DNA of 64,000 bases from Hydrogenobaculum sp. Y04AAS1 (lineage in GTDB: Bacteria; Aquificota; Aquificia; Aquificales; Aquificaceae), in NCBI RefSeq assembly GCF_000020785.1, contig NC_011126.1, positions 1,240,001-1,304,000 on the forward strand, given 5' to 3'. Both the position numbers and the translations under genes were made by a program. The notes under the pieces were generated by a model, which searched no databases, was not told where the DNA came from, and was given only the letters and a program-made list of their open reading frames with translations. Positions 22,573-30,965 of this stretch are shown here, piece after piece. Every line of letters starts with the position of its first letter. Within the stretch, counting starts at the first letter, position 1.

Positions 22573-23062
22573 TTTTGTCTTCAAAGATCTTGTCAATATC
22601 TATTATAATGAGTATGCCGTTGTCTATCTGGGCTATATTTTTTATGTATTCACTATATCTTCCTACCATTGGATTTGGTTCTAAATCATCTTCTCTTACT
22701 TTTATAACACCATAGATCTCATCTACTATGATACCAATTTTCCCAAACCTTGTTTCTAATATTACTATCCTTTGAGATTCCCTAGTTTCGCTTAGCCCAA
22801 GTGTCTCTTTTAAAGAGACTATGGCCATTATTTCACCGCGTATATTGATTACTCCTCTTATATGGCTTTTCGAAAAAGGTACTGGTACTATATCCCTCAT
22901 TTTTGTTATTTCTACTACTTTTGTAAGGGGTATACCCATAAGCTCACTCTCTAAGTAAATAGCCAAAAATTCCAATATATTTGCTTGAGCCTTCTTGCCC
23001 CTTTGAGTAGTTGTCTGCGTAGGCTTTGCTGGCGCACTTTCGGCTTTTAATATGTCTGCCAT
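22559..23062 (-). CDS. cheW: CheW-type chemotaxis coupling protein
   Basis: CheW links receptors to the CheA kinase. After a Pro/Thr/Lys-rich 28-residue N-terminal extension, the SH3-like fold has YLESELMGIPLTKVVEITKM, PVPFSKSHIRGVINIRGEI and the closing RVVIL-type strands. The length is 167 residues. It has its own promoter and a strong AGAAGGAGG ribosome site. No cheA or receptor gene is nearby. Confidence 0.9.
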   Translation of the reverse strand: MADILKAESAPAKPTQTTTQRGKKAQANILEFLAIYLESELMGIPLTKVVEITKMRDIVPVPFSKSHIRGVINIRGEIMAIVSLKETLGLSETRESQRIVILETRFGKIGIIVDEIYGVIKVREDDLEPNPMVGRYSEYIKNIAQIDNGILIIIDIDKIFEDKNGFP

Positions 23063-23078
23063 AAAATCCTCCTTCTAT

Positions 23079-23106
23079 ATTATATTAACATAATGTCGTT
23101 ATTCAA
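23079..23106 (-). promoter_or_regulatory. cheW promoter
   Basis: Reverse strand TTGAAT (23101-23106), a 16-base spacer and TATAAT (23079-23084), followed by AGAAGGAGG before the ATG at 23062. Confidence 0.55.
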
Positions 23107-23117
23107 TTGAAAATTTT

Positions 23118-23864
23118 TTAGATTCTTAGGACCGCATTTTCTAAAAACATTCTAACAGATGGTTCTTTTGAATTTAGGAACTCTTCTTTGGTGCCTAAAA
23201 ATTTTTGCTCTCCTTTGTCTAGCACCATTATTCTATTGCTAATACCAAGAGCGCTTACCATATCGTGGGTCACTACGATGGATGTTATACCTAACCTAAT
23301 TTTTAGATCCAATATCAATTTGTCTATTATGCGACTTGTAATTGGATCAAGGCCAGAGGTAGGTTCATCGTAGATGATAATCTCCGGGTCTGTGGCAAGG
23401 GCTCTTGCCAAGCTTACTCTTTTTCTCATACCTCCAGAAAGCTCCGACGGCATAAGATATAGTATCGACTCATCGAGGTTTACCTCTTTTAGCTTTTCTA
23501 TGGCTATTTTTATTATCTCGTCTTTAGATTTGTTTGTATGCTCTAAATAGTAAAAACCTACGTTTTCCCAAACCCTAAGGCTGTCAAACAAAGCCCCTTC
23601 TTGAAATACGTATCCCATCTTCATTCTTATTTTGTTTAGTTCATCTTTGTTTAGGTTTACTATAGATTTACCTTCAATCTCTATATCTCCTTCGGTGGGT
23701 TGCCAAAGTCCTATGATATGTTTTGTAATAGATGTCTTACCACTACCACTACCACCTATTATGGTAAATACCTCTTTCTTATAAACATCAAAAGATATAT
23801 TTTTTAGTATCGTCCTATTGTTTATTACCTTTGTAAGATTTCTTACGCTTATTGCGATATTCAT
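23118..23864 (-). CDS. MlaF-type ABC transporter ATP-binding protein
   Basis: Walker A is GGSGSGKTS near 38-46. The signature is ELSGGMRKRVSLARALA, followed by IIYDEPTSGLDPIT (Walker B). The sequence GYVFQEGALFDSLRVWENV is typical of the Mla/Ttg2 phospholipid-transport ATPases. No permease (MlaE) or MCE-domain (MlaD) gene is adjacent, so its partners must be elsewhere. It abuts an unknown 154-residue gene upstream with no gap. The length is 248 residues. Confidence 0.87.
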   Translation of the reverse strand: MNIAISVRNLTKVINNRTILKNISFDVYKKEVFTIIGGSGSGKTSITKHIIGLWQPTEGDIEIEGKSIVNLNKDELNKIRMKMGYVFQEGALFDSLRVWENVGFYYLEHTNKSKDEIIKIAIEKLKEVNLDESILYLMPSELSGGMRKRVSLARALATDPEIIIYDEPTSGLDPITSRIIDKLILDLKIRLGITSIVVTHDMVSALGISNRIMVLDKGEQKFLGTKEEFLNSKEPSVRMFLENAVLRI

Positions 23865-24329
23865 CTATTCTATATGAAGAAAGTCTATAGCTTGAAGACA
23901 TCTTATAACCACATTTTCAAAGTTTATATCTAGCACGTCCATAACGGCTTTTATTTGTTCTTCTTCTTTTAAGGCTTTAAAAGAGTCCGATTTTATGCCT
24001 TTTTCATGAAGAAGTATCGGTATGAAGTGTCTTCCAAGTACAAAAAAAAGATAGGAAAGCTGGTTTTCGGATAGCTTCGGAAAGTTGTTGAAAACCCTCA
24101 TAGTTTGATCTACACCCCAAATAGCCCATCTTCTTACCTCTTCGTCTTTTGTCCTTGACTCGATACCCCCTATTATAGCTGAGGCTATGGCGAGGGCTAA
24201 TCTTTCGTCAGTGGACTGATTTAAAAAGTCCTGTTTGTAGTTTTGTATGTTTTTAGTGGCTTCTTTATATTTTTCGTACAAGTCTATATACTTTTGAAGG
24301 GGTTTTATAGGATCTTCAATGTATGCCAC
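23865..24329 (-). CDS. conserved-looking protein of unknown function
   Basis: This 154-residue, largely helical soluble protein shows no family that I recognise. Visible features are an acidic/aromatic start (YIEDPIKPLQKYIDLYEKYKE), a helix with AIASAIIGGIE, and FFVLGRHFIPILLHEKGI. It lies between the zinc-ribbon gene (4-base gap) and the MlaF-type gene (0 gap), so it is translated with them. Confidence 0.55.
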   Translation of the reverse strand: MAYIEDPIKPLQKYIDLYEKYKEATKNIQNYKQDFLNQSTDERLALAIASAIIGGIESRTKDEEVRRWAIWGVDQTMRVFNNFPKLSENQLSYLFFVLGRHFIPILLHEKGIKSDSFKALKEEEQIKAVMDVLDINFENVVIRCLQAIDFLHIE

Positions 24330-24333
24330 GCTT

Positions 24334-24900
24334 TTAACCTGGCGTCTCAGCTTTCTGGTAATCTTTGCAATCTATCTGAGATACATCAATATTTGGTATT
24401 TTTTCTTCGTATACATTGTGAAAACCACACAAGTTACAAGCAATTTCCACAAGATAACCATTTCTTTTGTGGCCTATATCGTTTTTGCATATGGGACACT
24501 CGCCTTCTTGTGCCCTTACACAATCTTCTAGTTCTTCTTTCTTTAAACACTCCCATACTTTTTTAACGTTTTTTATAGCATGTTGAAGCTCCTTGCTGTT
24601 CCATTCTGCACCACAGTCAAGACACCTAAACTCTTTGTAATTTCCCTCGTCTATAAGCCTTATTATGTTTTTAGATCCGCAATCGTTGTCTACGCATACA
24701 AGACCTATTTGTTTTCTGCTTAAAAGCTCTAAAATATTTTTAAAATCTAAGTCGTAATGCTTTGGTATTTTGTCTTTTATAGTATAACCACAACAAAGAC
24801 AATTAGCCTCTACTCTCGGATAAGGCTCATTTAGCTCGCAAACTTTTAGAGCCACATGATAACAGTATGGGCAAACCTCTAAATGAGTTAAACATATCAT
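24334..24900 (-). CDS. protein with three zinc-ribbon-like cysteine modules
   Basis: This 188-residue protein has regularly spaced cysteine pairs: C10/C13 with C34/C37, C69/C74 with C93/C96, and C135/C138 with C155/C158. Each set looks like one zinc knuckle pair, so three zinc ribbons in tandem are likely. No catalytic motif is seen. It follows minE after 37 bases but has its own TATTAT box 6 bases before the ATG. Function unknown; nucleic-acid or protein binding is possible. Confidence 0.65.
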   Translation of the reverse strand: MICLTHLEVCPYCYHVALKVCELNEPYPRVEANCLCCGYTIKDKIPKHYDLDFKNILELLSRKQIGLVCVDNDCGSKNIIRLIDEGNYKEFRCLDCGAEWNSKELQHAIKNVKKVWECLKKEELEDCVRAQEGECPICKNDIGHKRNGYLVEIACNLCGFHNVYEEKIPNIDVSQIDCKDYQKAETPG

Positions 24901-24906
24901 ACTAAT

Positions 24907-24912
24907 ATAATA
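24907..24912 (-). promoter_or_regulatory. -10 box, predicted leaderless start
   Basis: TATTAT on the reverse strand, 6 bases before the ATG at 24900; no Shine-Dalgarno. Confidence 0.4.
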
Positions 24913-24937
24913 TCATGTTTTGTTATAAAAACTATGC

Positions 24938-25177
24938 TTAATGTTTGAATGGTATACTTATCCAAAGCTCTTCTGCAGAGTTGTCTTTTTTTAGCTCAAC
25001 TTCTATGTTGTTTACATCAAACTGGTAATATTTAGAGAAAACCGCTATGAGATCATCTCTTAAAGAATCTATAAAATTTGGCGCTAAACCTTTTCTTTCA
25101 TAAGCTAGCACCATAGTAAGGCGCTGCTTGGCAACATCTTTGCTTTTATTTTTAAAAAAAATATCTAATATACCCAT
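24938..25177 (-). CDS. minE: cell division topological specificity factor MinE
   Basis: This 79-residue protein has the MinE layout. A short membrane-targeting N-terminus (MGILDIFFKN) is followed by AKQRLTMVLAYERKG, the MinD-contact and beta region, and the C-terminal dimer strand VEVELKK-type segment. It drives MinCD oscillation so that the Z ring forms at mid-cell. It starts 2 bases after minD. Confidence 0.9.
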   Translation of the reverse strand: MGILDIFFKNKSKDVAKQRLTMVLAYERKGLAPNFIDSLRDDLIAVFSKYYQFDVNNIEVELKKDNSAEELWISIPFKH

Positions 25178-25179
25178 TT

Positions 25180-25974
25180 TTACCTCCCGAAGAGTTTTGC
25201 CAGTAAACCCTTCTCTTTGTTGTAGAGGGTAAGAGGTACATTTTCACCGGTTATTCTTTTTGCTATATCCATTATTGCTTTTGAGGCGTTATATGATTCA
25301 TCGAGCACTATAGGTTCACCTCTATTGGTAAAATCTACAAGCTTCTCTTCCTCTGGGACAACTCCGAGCACAGGCACTTTTAAAACCTCTACTATGTCTT
25401 CCATAGAAAGCATCTCCCCTTTTTTAACCTGGTGCCATCTTATGCGGTTTATGATAATCTTGTAATCATTCTTGCCCATGCTTTCCATAAGACCTATGGA
25501 CCTATCTGCATCTCTTACCGATGATACCTCTGGGTTTACTACCACTATGGCGCTATCTGCTGGAGTTACCGCATTTTTAAATCCTTGTTCTATGCCAGCC
25601 GGCGAATCTATTATTATGTAGTTGAATTTTCCAGATTCTTTAAAATCTTCTATAAGCTTGTTCCATTTTACTGGGTCTATAGCATCTTTGTTCTTTGTTT
25701 GATTTGCCGGTAAAAGCCATAAGGGTAATCCTCTCTTATCTTTTACCAAAGCTTTTTCTGGGCTTACTCTTTGCTCTATTGCATCTAATACGTCATAAAC
25801 TATGCGATTTTCAAGCCCAAGTATCATATCAAGATTCCTAAGGCCTATGTCGGCATCTATTACTAGTACGCTTTTTCCTAGCTTTGCCAAAGCGGTGCTT
25901 ATGTTGGCTGTCATCGTAGTTTTGCCGACACCACCTTTGCCGGATGTAATAACAATAACTTTCGAATCGCTCAT
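25180..25974 (-). CDS. minD: septum site-determining ATPase MinD
   Basis: The deviant Walker A SGKGGVGKTT starts near residue 11. DADIGLRNLDMILGLE and the C-terminal amphipathic membrane helix (KEKGLLAKLFGR) mark MinD. ATP-bound MinD sits on the membrane and recruits MinC and MinE. The start is ATG at 25974 with AGGAGG upstream, giving 264 residues; a TTG at 25977 precedes it. The A of this ATG is the last base of the minC TGA stop. Confidence 0.94.
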   Translation of the reverse strand: MSDSKVIVITSGKGGVGKTTMTANISTALAKLGKSVLVIDADIGLRNLDMILGLENRIVYDVLDAIEQRVSPEKALVKDKRGLPLWLLPANQTKNKDAIDPVKWNKLIEDFKESGKFNYIIIDSPAGIEQGFKNAVTPADSAIVVVNPEVSSVRDADRSIGLMESMGKNDYKIIINRIRWHQVKKGEMLSMEDIVEVLKVPVLGVVPEEEKLVDFTNRGEPIVLDESYNASKAIMDIAKRITGENVPLTLYNKEKGLLAKLFGR

Positions 25975-26567
25975 CAAAAACCTCCTATAGGTTCTAATAT
26001 TATTTTATTATCTATAACTTTTGCTATCTCAGCCTCTTGAGGTTCTTCTTCATTTTCTCCTCTTATGGCTATATGATGTCCTATCCTTAGCTGTTGGGGT
26101 ATCATCTTCTTCGCCACCACCACAGAGCTATCATCTCCTATAGCTCCAGCATGAGCATATCCTCTTAAAGCACCCATAACTACTATATTCCCTGCGGCTA
26201 TAACTTCCGCACCTTCATTTACATCACCAAGTATTAAAACATCTCCGCTATGCTCTATCATCTGTCCTGAACGAAGGTTTTTGTTTACTATTAAAAGCCT
26301 AGATACGCTTGTGGGTTTTTGTGCGCTTACCGTTTGGGCACTCATTGTTTTTATGCTTTTAACGTCTTTTCCTTCCAGCAGTTTTTCTATTTGTTTTAGA
26401 GTTTTTTTGTCTACGCTTTCATCTATTTCTATGAGAAAATAGCTGTTTGAGAATACGTTTGAGTTTATCTTCTCTACAAGCTCATTTATGAGGCTTTCTT
26501 TTGTGGTATCTTTTAAAGAAAGCGTCAAGCTCACAACAGGTAGCGTTATACCTTTTATCTTTATCAT
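25974..26567 (-). CDS. minC: septum site-determining protein MinC
   Basis: MinC inhibits FtsZ assembly. The C-terminal beta-helix is clear, with RSGQMIEHSGDVLILGDVNEG, EVIAAGNIVVMGALRGYAHAG and the MinD-binding RIGH region. The N-terminal 90 residues are the divergent FtsZ-binding domain. The length is 197 residues. The ATG lies 6 bases after a TATCAT box that overlaps the -10 box of the divergent ubiE-type gene. Confidence 0.9.
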   Translation of the reverse strand: MIKIKGITLPVVSLTLSLKDTTKESLINELVEKINSNVFSNSYFLIEIDESVDKKTLKQIEKLLEGKDVKSIKTMSAQTVSAQKPTSVSRLLIVNKNLRSGQMIEHSGDVLILGDVNEGAEVIAAGNIVVMGALRGYAHAGAIGDDSSVVVAKKMIPQQLRIGHHIAIRGENEEEPQEAEIAKVIDNKIILEPIGGF

Positions 26568-26573
26568 ATTAAT

Positions 26574-26583
26574 ATGATATCAT
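26574..26583. promoter_or_regulatory. overlapping divergent -10 boxes of minC and ubiE-type gene
   Basis: The palindrome ATGATATCAT contains TATCAT on both strands: 26578-26583 on plus and 26574-26579 on minus. Each is exactly 6 bases from its start codon, and only 22 bases separate the two ATGs. Both transcripts are predicted leaderless and mutually exclusive. On the minus strand TTTCCA (26597-26602) is a fair -35 at 17 bases. Confidence 0.55.
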
Positions 26584-26589
26584 ATTTGT

Positions 26590-27252
26590 ATGAATTTGGA
26601 AAATCTTGCCAATATTTTTGATTCAATATCTGGGGCTTATGATAAATTTGTGGGATTTATAAGTCTTGGCCAAAACAAAAAATGGCACAAAAGCATAGCC
26701 TACGAGTTAAAATCTGGAAACATGCTGGATATTGGTACTGCCACTGGAGATGTTATTTTTAGGGCTTTTGAGCAAAATAAAATAAAGACAGGTTTTGGTA
26801 TAGATTTATCTATAAAGATGCTTAAAATAGCCAAACAAAAACTAAAAGGAAAACCCACTTATTTGTTTATAGCATCTGCTGAGCATATGCCTTTTAAAGA
26901 TGGGGTTTTTGATAACGTATCCATGTCTTTGGTTTTTAGACATATAATAGACAAAGATTCTATGTTAAAGGAGATAAACAGAGTTTTAAGAAAAGGTGGT
27001 AGGTTTATAGTGCTTGATACTACGAAGTTTGTGGGTATGGATTTCTTTGCTAAAATCTCAAAGACGTTTTTAAGACCTCTTGGTATCGTCATCTTTGGTA
27101 ACAAAAATTGGGACTTTTTTATACACTCTTTGGAAAACAGTCTATCCACCGAAGAGATAAAAAACCTTTGCGAATCCTATGGCCTTAAACTCATAAATAA
27201 AAAGCTTTTTATCCTTGGTATGGTAGGATTGCTTGTGTTTGAAAAGCCTTAG
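26590..27252 (+). CDS. UbiE/MenG-type quinone-biosynthesis methyltransferase
   Basis: The SAM motif MLDIGTATGDVIFRA lies near 44-58, and the acidic GFGIDLSIKML follows. The family stretch SLVFRHIIDKDSMLKEINRVLRKGGRFIVLDTTKF matches the UbiE/MenG group, read in two parts. The length is 220 residues. In this group the enzyme methylates demethylmenaquinone or a related quinone; Aquificaceae use thio-menaquinones, so the exact substrate is uncertain. Confidence 0.8.
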   Translation: MNLENLANIFDSISGAYDKFVGFISLGQNKKWHKSIAYELKSGNMLDIGTATGDVIFRAFEQNKIKTGFGIDLSIKMLKIAKQKLKGKPTYLFIASAEHMPFKDGVFDNVSMSLVFRHIIDKDSMLKEINRVLRKGGRFIVLDTTKFVGMDFFAKISKTFLRPLGIVIFGNKNWDFFIHSLENSLSTEEIKNLCESYGLKLINKKLFILGMVGLLVFEKP

Positions 27253-27264
27253 GTAAAACGTTTA

Positions 27265-28005
27265 TTAGCAAGCGTTTATTATCTCTAAAAACGTGTTTGG
27301 ATCTAAGCTTGCACCACCTACCAAAAGCCCATCTACGTTTGGTGCTTTTAGAAATTCTTTAGCGTTTTGTGGATTTACACTCCCCCCATACAAAACTCTT
27401 ATGTCCGTATCTTTTTTTGCTATATCTTTTAATGTATCTTTTATAAAGCTATGTATCTTTGAAGCATCCTCTGTATTTGCAGATTTGCCAGTGCCTATTG
27501 CCCAAACAGGCTCGTAAGCTATTTCTATATTCTCAAACCACTCTTCTAAACCAGCCAGTGCAAGCTTTAATTGAGATTCTATAACGTTAAAAGTAAGCTG
27601 AGACTCCCTTTCTTCTAAAGTTTCCCCTACACAAAGCATCACCTTTAGACCTTCTTCCAATGAAGATATCACTTTTTTCCTTATTAACTCATCGGATTCT
27701 TTAAATATGTGCCTTCTTTCTGAATGTCCTATGAGCACATAATGGGCCTTACAGGATTTTACCATCACCGGTGATATCTCTCCGGTAAAAGCTCCTTTCT
27801 TTTCGTAGTATACGTTTTGAGCTCCTACTTTTATATTTGATTTTTCTAAAAGCTTAGAAACCTCGCATACATATAAAAACGGCGGATATATAAGAACATC
27901 TTTTTTTTCAAAATCTATATTTTTCTTCAACAGCTCATTTATATAAGATATGGCTTCCTCATAGGTTTTATGCATCTTCCAATTGGCGGCTATAATCTTT
28001 TTCAT
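27265..28005 (-). CDS. tpiA: triosephosphate isomerase
   Basis: Interconverts dihydroxyacetone phosphate and glyceraldehyde 3-phosphate. Catalytic motifs are visible: NWKMH (Lys), LIGHSERR (His) and AYEPVWAIGTG (Glu and the flexible loop). LYGGSVNP and LLVGGASLDP form the phosphate site. The length is 246 residues. It is preceded by a TATAAT box 6 bases before the ATG, and upstream of that by the hairpin-repeat array. Confidence 0.95.
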   Translation of the reverse strand: MKKIIAANWKMHKTYEEAISYINELLKKNIDFEKKDVLIYPPFLYVCEVSKLLEKSNIKVGAQNVYYEKKGAFTGEISPVMVKSCKAHYVLIGHSERRHIFKESDELIRKKVISSLEEGLKVMLCVGETLEERESQLTFNVIESQLKLALAGLEEWFENIEIAYEPVWAIGTGKSANTEDASKIHSFIKDTLKDIAKKDTDIRVLYGGSVNPQNAKEFLKAPNVDGLLVGGASLDPNTFLEIINAC

Positions 28006-28011
28006 AAAGTT

Positions 28012-28017
28012 ATTATA
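28012..28017 (-). promoter_or_regulatory. tpiA -10 box, predicted leaderless start
   Basis: Perfect TATAAT on the reverse strand, 6 bases before the ATG at 28005. No Shine-Dalgarno sequence. Confidence 0.5.
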
Positions 28018-28042
28018 CCATGTGTTAGTGTTTAATATATTA

Positions 28043-28255
28043 GCATCTCAATAAGCCTTTTAGGCCACTTAGCCAGTTAAACTAACATGTATATTAATAA
28101 GCCTTTCAGGCCACTAAACAATACAACAAATGTGCATATTAATAAGCCTCTTGCGAGGCCACTTTGCTTTCAAAGTACATGCATCTCAATAAGCCTTTTA
28201 GGCCACTCTCGCTTTCAACTAACATGCATATTAATAAGCCTCTTAAGAGGCCACT
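28043..28255 (-). repeat. five-unit tandem array of hairpin-forming repeats
   Basis: Units start at 28043, 28089, 28134, 28181 and 28226, a pitch of 45-47 bases. Each unit is 27-30 bases, of the form GCAT(A/C)T(T/C)AATAAGCCT...AGGCCACT, separated by 17-19 bases that often end in AACAT or ACAT. The stem varies in a compensatory way: GCCTTTTAGGC, GCCTTTCAGGC, GCCTCTTGCGAGGC and GCCTCTTAAGAGGC. Units 1 and 4 are identical. The fifth unit contains the stop codon of the GGDEF gene. The array fills the gap to the tpiA promoter. Confidence 0.85.
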
Positions 28256-30948
28256 ACTCTGTTTCTCCCTTCTCTCTTTGCTTTGTAAAGGGCTTCGTCT
28301 ACTCGTTTTAAAATGGTTTCTTTTGTATCTTCTTGGTTTAGCGATGTAACACCAAAGGAGCATGTTATACTAAAACCTTCTTCAAAAAGAAAATTTTCTA
28401 TTTCTTTTCTTAGTTTTTCAGCCAAGGCTTTCGCATCCTCTAAAGTGGTTTCTGGCGATATTATAACAAACTCCTCACCACCGTATCTTGCCAATATGTC
28501 TGTGGCTCTTATGTTTGATAAGACTATATTTGCTATAGTTTTTAACACTTTGTCTCCTATATCGTGTCCATAGGAGTCATTTATGTGTTTGAAAAAATCT
28601 ATGTCAAACATAATAACGCTTAAAGGCCTGTTGTATCTTTTTGCAAGGGTTAGATACTCTTCTAGCTTATCTTCTAAACACCTTCTGTTGCATATTCCAG
28701 TTAGGTCGTCTTTTATAGATAGTTCTTCAAAATATTTTATAATCATTGACTCTTCTGTGATATCTTGAAGTATACAAAGTATCAGTGTTTCATGGTTTTG
28801 GTTTATTCGGTTCATGTTTAGTTTTAGCACAATATTTTTATCTTGTTTCATAATAATATCGTTTATAGTAAAAACTCCACCCTCGTCTGCTGTAATTTTC
28901 CTCAAATATCTCTTCATTAGTTCTTTTTTATCATCATCAAATATAAGAAAATCTTCGAAAGTTTTTATACCTTGATTTTTTATCATAGTGTCAAAATATT
29001 TATTTTTATATATAATTTCTATCTCTAGATTTTCTAAATTTTTTAGTTTAAATATAAAAGCCCCAAAGTTTGCTCTATCTAATATATTTTCTAATGTTTT
29101 TTTCTCACGTGTTAGTATGTCTTTTAGTTGCTTTTCTTGTGTGGTATCTACAAAGCTAAATATAGCGATATCTTTACCGCTTAAATCTTTTGTTAGGGTT
29201 AAAGAGCCCTTTACATATACAAGATGGTTATTTTTATTTATCAGGTTAAACTCTTGTAAAAGTATCGATTTTTTGTTTGGGAAGGCTTCTATAAGATCTT
29301 TCGTGTGTATTGGAGAAAATATATCAAATATGCTTATTTCTTTTATCGTATCTTCGTCATATCCTAAAAGCTCAAGAAAGTATCTGTTTGTATAATAAAT
29401 ATTATCTATATCAAATACCACCACACCTATTTGAGTATTCTCTACTATATTTTTAAGAAGTTCATTCCTATAGTTTAACTCTTTTCTAAGATTTATGTGT
29501 TTTAATGCATTTTCTATCTTTTCTTTAAGCTGTGTGATGAAAAACCCATAATCTTCAAAGTAGCCTTTAATGTTTGAACATATGCAAAGGGCTCCGTAGG
29601 GCTTACCATCTTTCAATACAGGCACTGCAAAGGATGAGACGGTCCCTCTTTCTAAAAGCTTCTTTCTTACAAACTCATCTTCTATATCTTCCATATTTTT
29701 ATGGTAAACAGGGATTTTAAGATAAAAAGCCTCAAATATGGGAAAATTTTCTTCTTTATCTTTTACATTTTGAATACAGCTTTCTGATGACGAACTTATT
29801 TTGGTTTTGCCTTCTTGGTTTATCATAAAACATACATCTTTTGATATATCCTCTTTTTCTAAAAATCTAAAAAGATTTTCTATAAATTCTTCTTCTGTGT
29901 CAGAGATGTTGCTAAGACTATCTATCTCTTTTAAGATTTCTAAAAATTTTTTAGCCCTTTCTTCTTTCGTAACATCATATACGATGGACAAAAGGTATAT
30001 TTTACCACCCAGATAAACAGGGGATGAGTAAACTTCCACATCTCTTATCTCTCCAGATTTTAATCTGTGCTTAAACTTAAAGAAGTTTAGCTCTTTGTTT
30101 TTGGCTTTTGATATGAGTTCTTTCATTTCTTTTTCGCCTAAAGTGTTTATATCCCAACTTTTCAAAGTAGTTATTTCTTCTTTTGTGTATCCATAAAAAT
30201 CAAGAGCGGCCTGATTGGCGTTTGCTATGCTGTAGGTATCTGGATCTACCAAAAGCATGGGTATACTGTGTCCTTCAAAAAATGTCTTGTAAAATTCATT
30301 TTGATCTTTTAGAGTATAGATAGCTATAGCAGTTACTATTAAGATATTTAGATATCTCATACGCCAGTATATACCGTATAGATTTTCTGTGTCTTTTTCT
30401 TTTATAAGCTTATAAAAGTATTGAGCGGCATAATGAAGCCTCTCGTGTGCTTTATGAACATTCTCTTTAACATCTTTTGGCATTGCTGAGTTTTCTATTT
30501 CCTTGTAGACTGGGCAAGATTTTGCATCCATCGTTATGGAAGGTGTTTCGTTTAATTCAAGATAATCTTTTGTTATAGCGGCTTTAAATTGTGCGCTTGG
30601 TTTTAAAAGCTCTGGTAATATATCCTCAGCATACAAAGTAGATTCCAACGTTTCTGAATCTTCTATACACCTTATACCGTAAGCTCTTGATATATTTTTT
30701 TCAAGAATTTTAAAGAAAGAGTATATCTTGTCGTAAGCTTCCTCTGTAAATTCGTGGCTCTTGAAGTATTCTTTTATAAAGCTATTTTTTATATTCTCTA
30801 TATTGTGTTTTATATAGTTTATATGAGTTTTATCATAGGCTTCATACCCTATCTTCTTTATGGTTTCTTCATCTATAATCCCTGTATCTAGGTAATCATC
30901 TATCAATTTTTTTATGCTTTCTTTGTATACGCAATCAGAAGTTTCCAT
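28243..30948 (-). CDS. multi-sensor diguanylate cyclase (PAS/GAF/GGDEF)
   Basis: This 901-residue protein is soluble apart from one weak hydrophobic stretch. The N-terminal 200 residues are helical with C145, H165, H168 and H172, resembling a CZB zinc-sensor module. A PAS domain (about 218-335, ANQAALDFYGYTKEE), a GAF domain (about 345-490) and two further PAS-like regions follow. The last 165 residues form the GGDEF domain with an active GGEEF motif and the RATD inhibitory site five residues before it. It should make cyclic di-GMP under redox or ligand control. Its stop lies inside a hairpin repeat. Confidence 0.9.
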   Translation of the reverse strand: METSDCVYKESIKKLIDDYLDTGIIDEETIKKIGYEAYDKTHINYIKHNIENIKNSFIKEYFKSHEFTEEAYDKIYSFFKILEKNISRAYGIRCIEDSETLESTLYAEDILPELLKPSAQFKAAITKDYLELNETPSITMDAKSCPVYKEIENSAMPKDVKENVHKAHERLHYAAQYFYKLIKEKDTENLYGIYWRMRYLNILIVTAIAIYTLKDQNEFYKTFFEGHSIPMLLVDPDTYSIANANQAALDFYGYTKEEITTLKSWDINTLGEKEMKELISKAKNKELNFFKFKHRLKSGEIRDVEVYSSPVYLGGKIYLLSIVYDVTKEERAKKFLEILKEIDSLSNISDTEEEFIENLFRFLEKEDISKDVCFMINQEGKTKISSSSESCIQNVKDKEENFPIFEAFYLKIPVYHKNMEDIEDEFVRKKLLERGTVSSFAVPVLKDGKPYGALCICSNIKGYFEDYGFFITQLKEKIENALKHINLRKELNYRNELLKNIVENTQIGVVVFDIDNIYYTNRYFLELLGYDEDTIKEISIFDIFSPIHTKDLIEAFPNKKSILLQEFNLINKNNHLVYVKGSLTLTKDLSGKDIAIFSFVDTTQEKQLKDILTREKKTLENILDRANFGAFIFKLKNLENLEIEIIYKNKYFDTMIKNQGIKTFEDFLIFDDDKKELMKRYLRKITADEGGVFTINDIIMKQDKNIVLKLNMNRINQNHETLILCILQDITEESMIIKYFEELSIKDDLTGICNRRCLEDKLEEYLTLAKRYNRPLSVIMFDIDFFKHINDSYGHDIGDKVLKTIANIVLSNIRATDILARYGGEEFVIISPETTLEDAKALAEKLRKEIENFLFEEGFSITCSFGVTSLNQEDTKETILKRVDEALYKAKREGRNRVVAS

Positions 30949-30957
30949 AGTTGTATA

Positions 30958-30963
30958 ATTATA
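30958..30963 (-). promoter_or_regulatory. -10 box of the diguanylate cyclase gene
   Basis: TATAAT on the reverse strand, 9 bases before the ATG at 30948. The homopolymer at 30966-30983 occupies the region where the spacer to a -35 box would be. Confidence 0.45.
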
Positions 30964-30965
30964 TC

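Noticed and set aside
27252-27290. Terminator between the UbiE-type gene and tpiA
   Set aside because: The repeated AAACGTTTATTA / AGCGTTTATTA is direct rather than inverted, and no stable hairpin is seen.
28043-28255. CRISPR array
   Set aside because: Spacers are only 17-19 bases and resemble one another, the repeat itself varies in its stem, and no cas gene is nearby. It is a tandem hairpin repeat instead.
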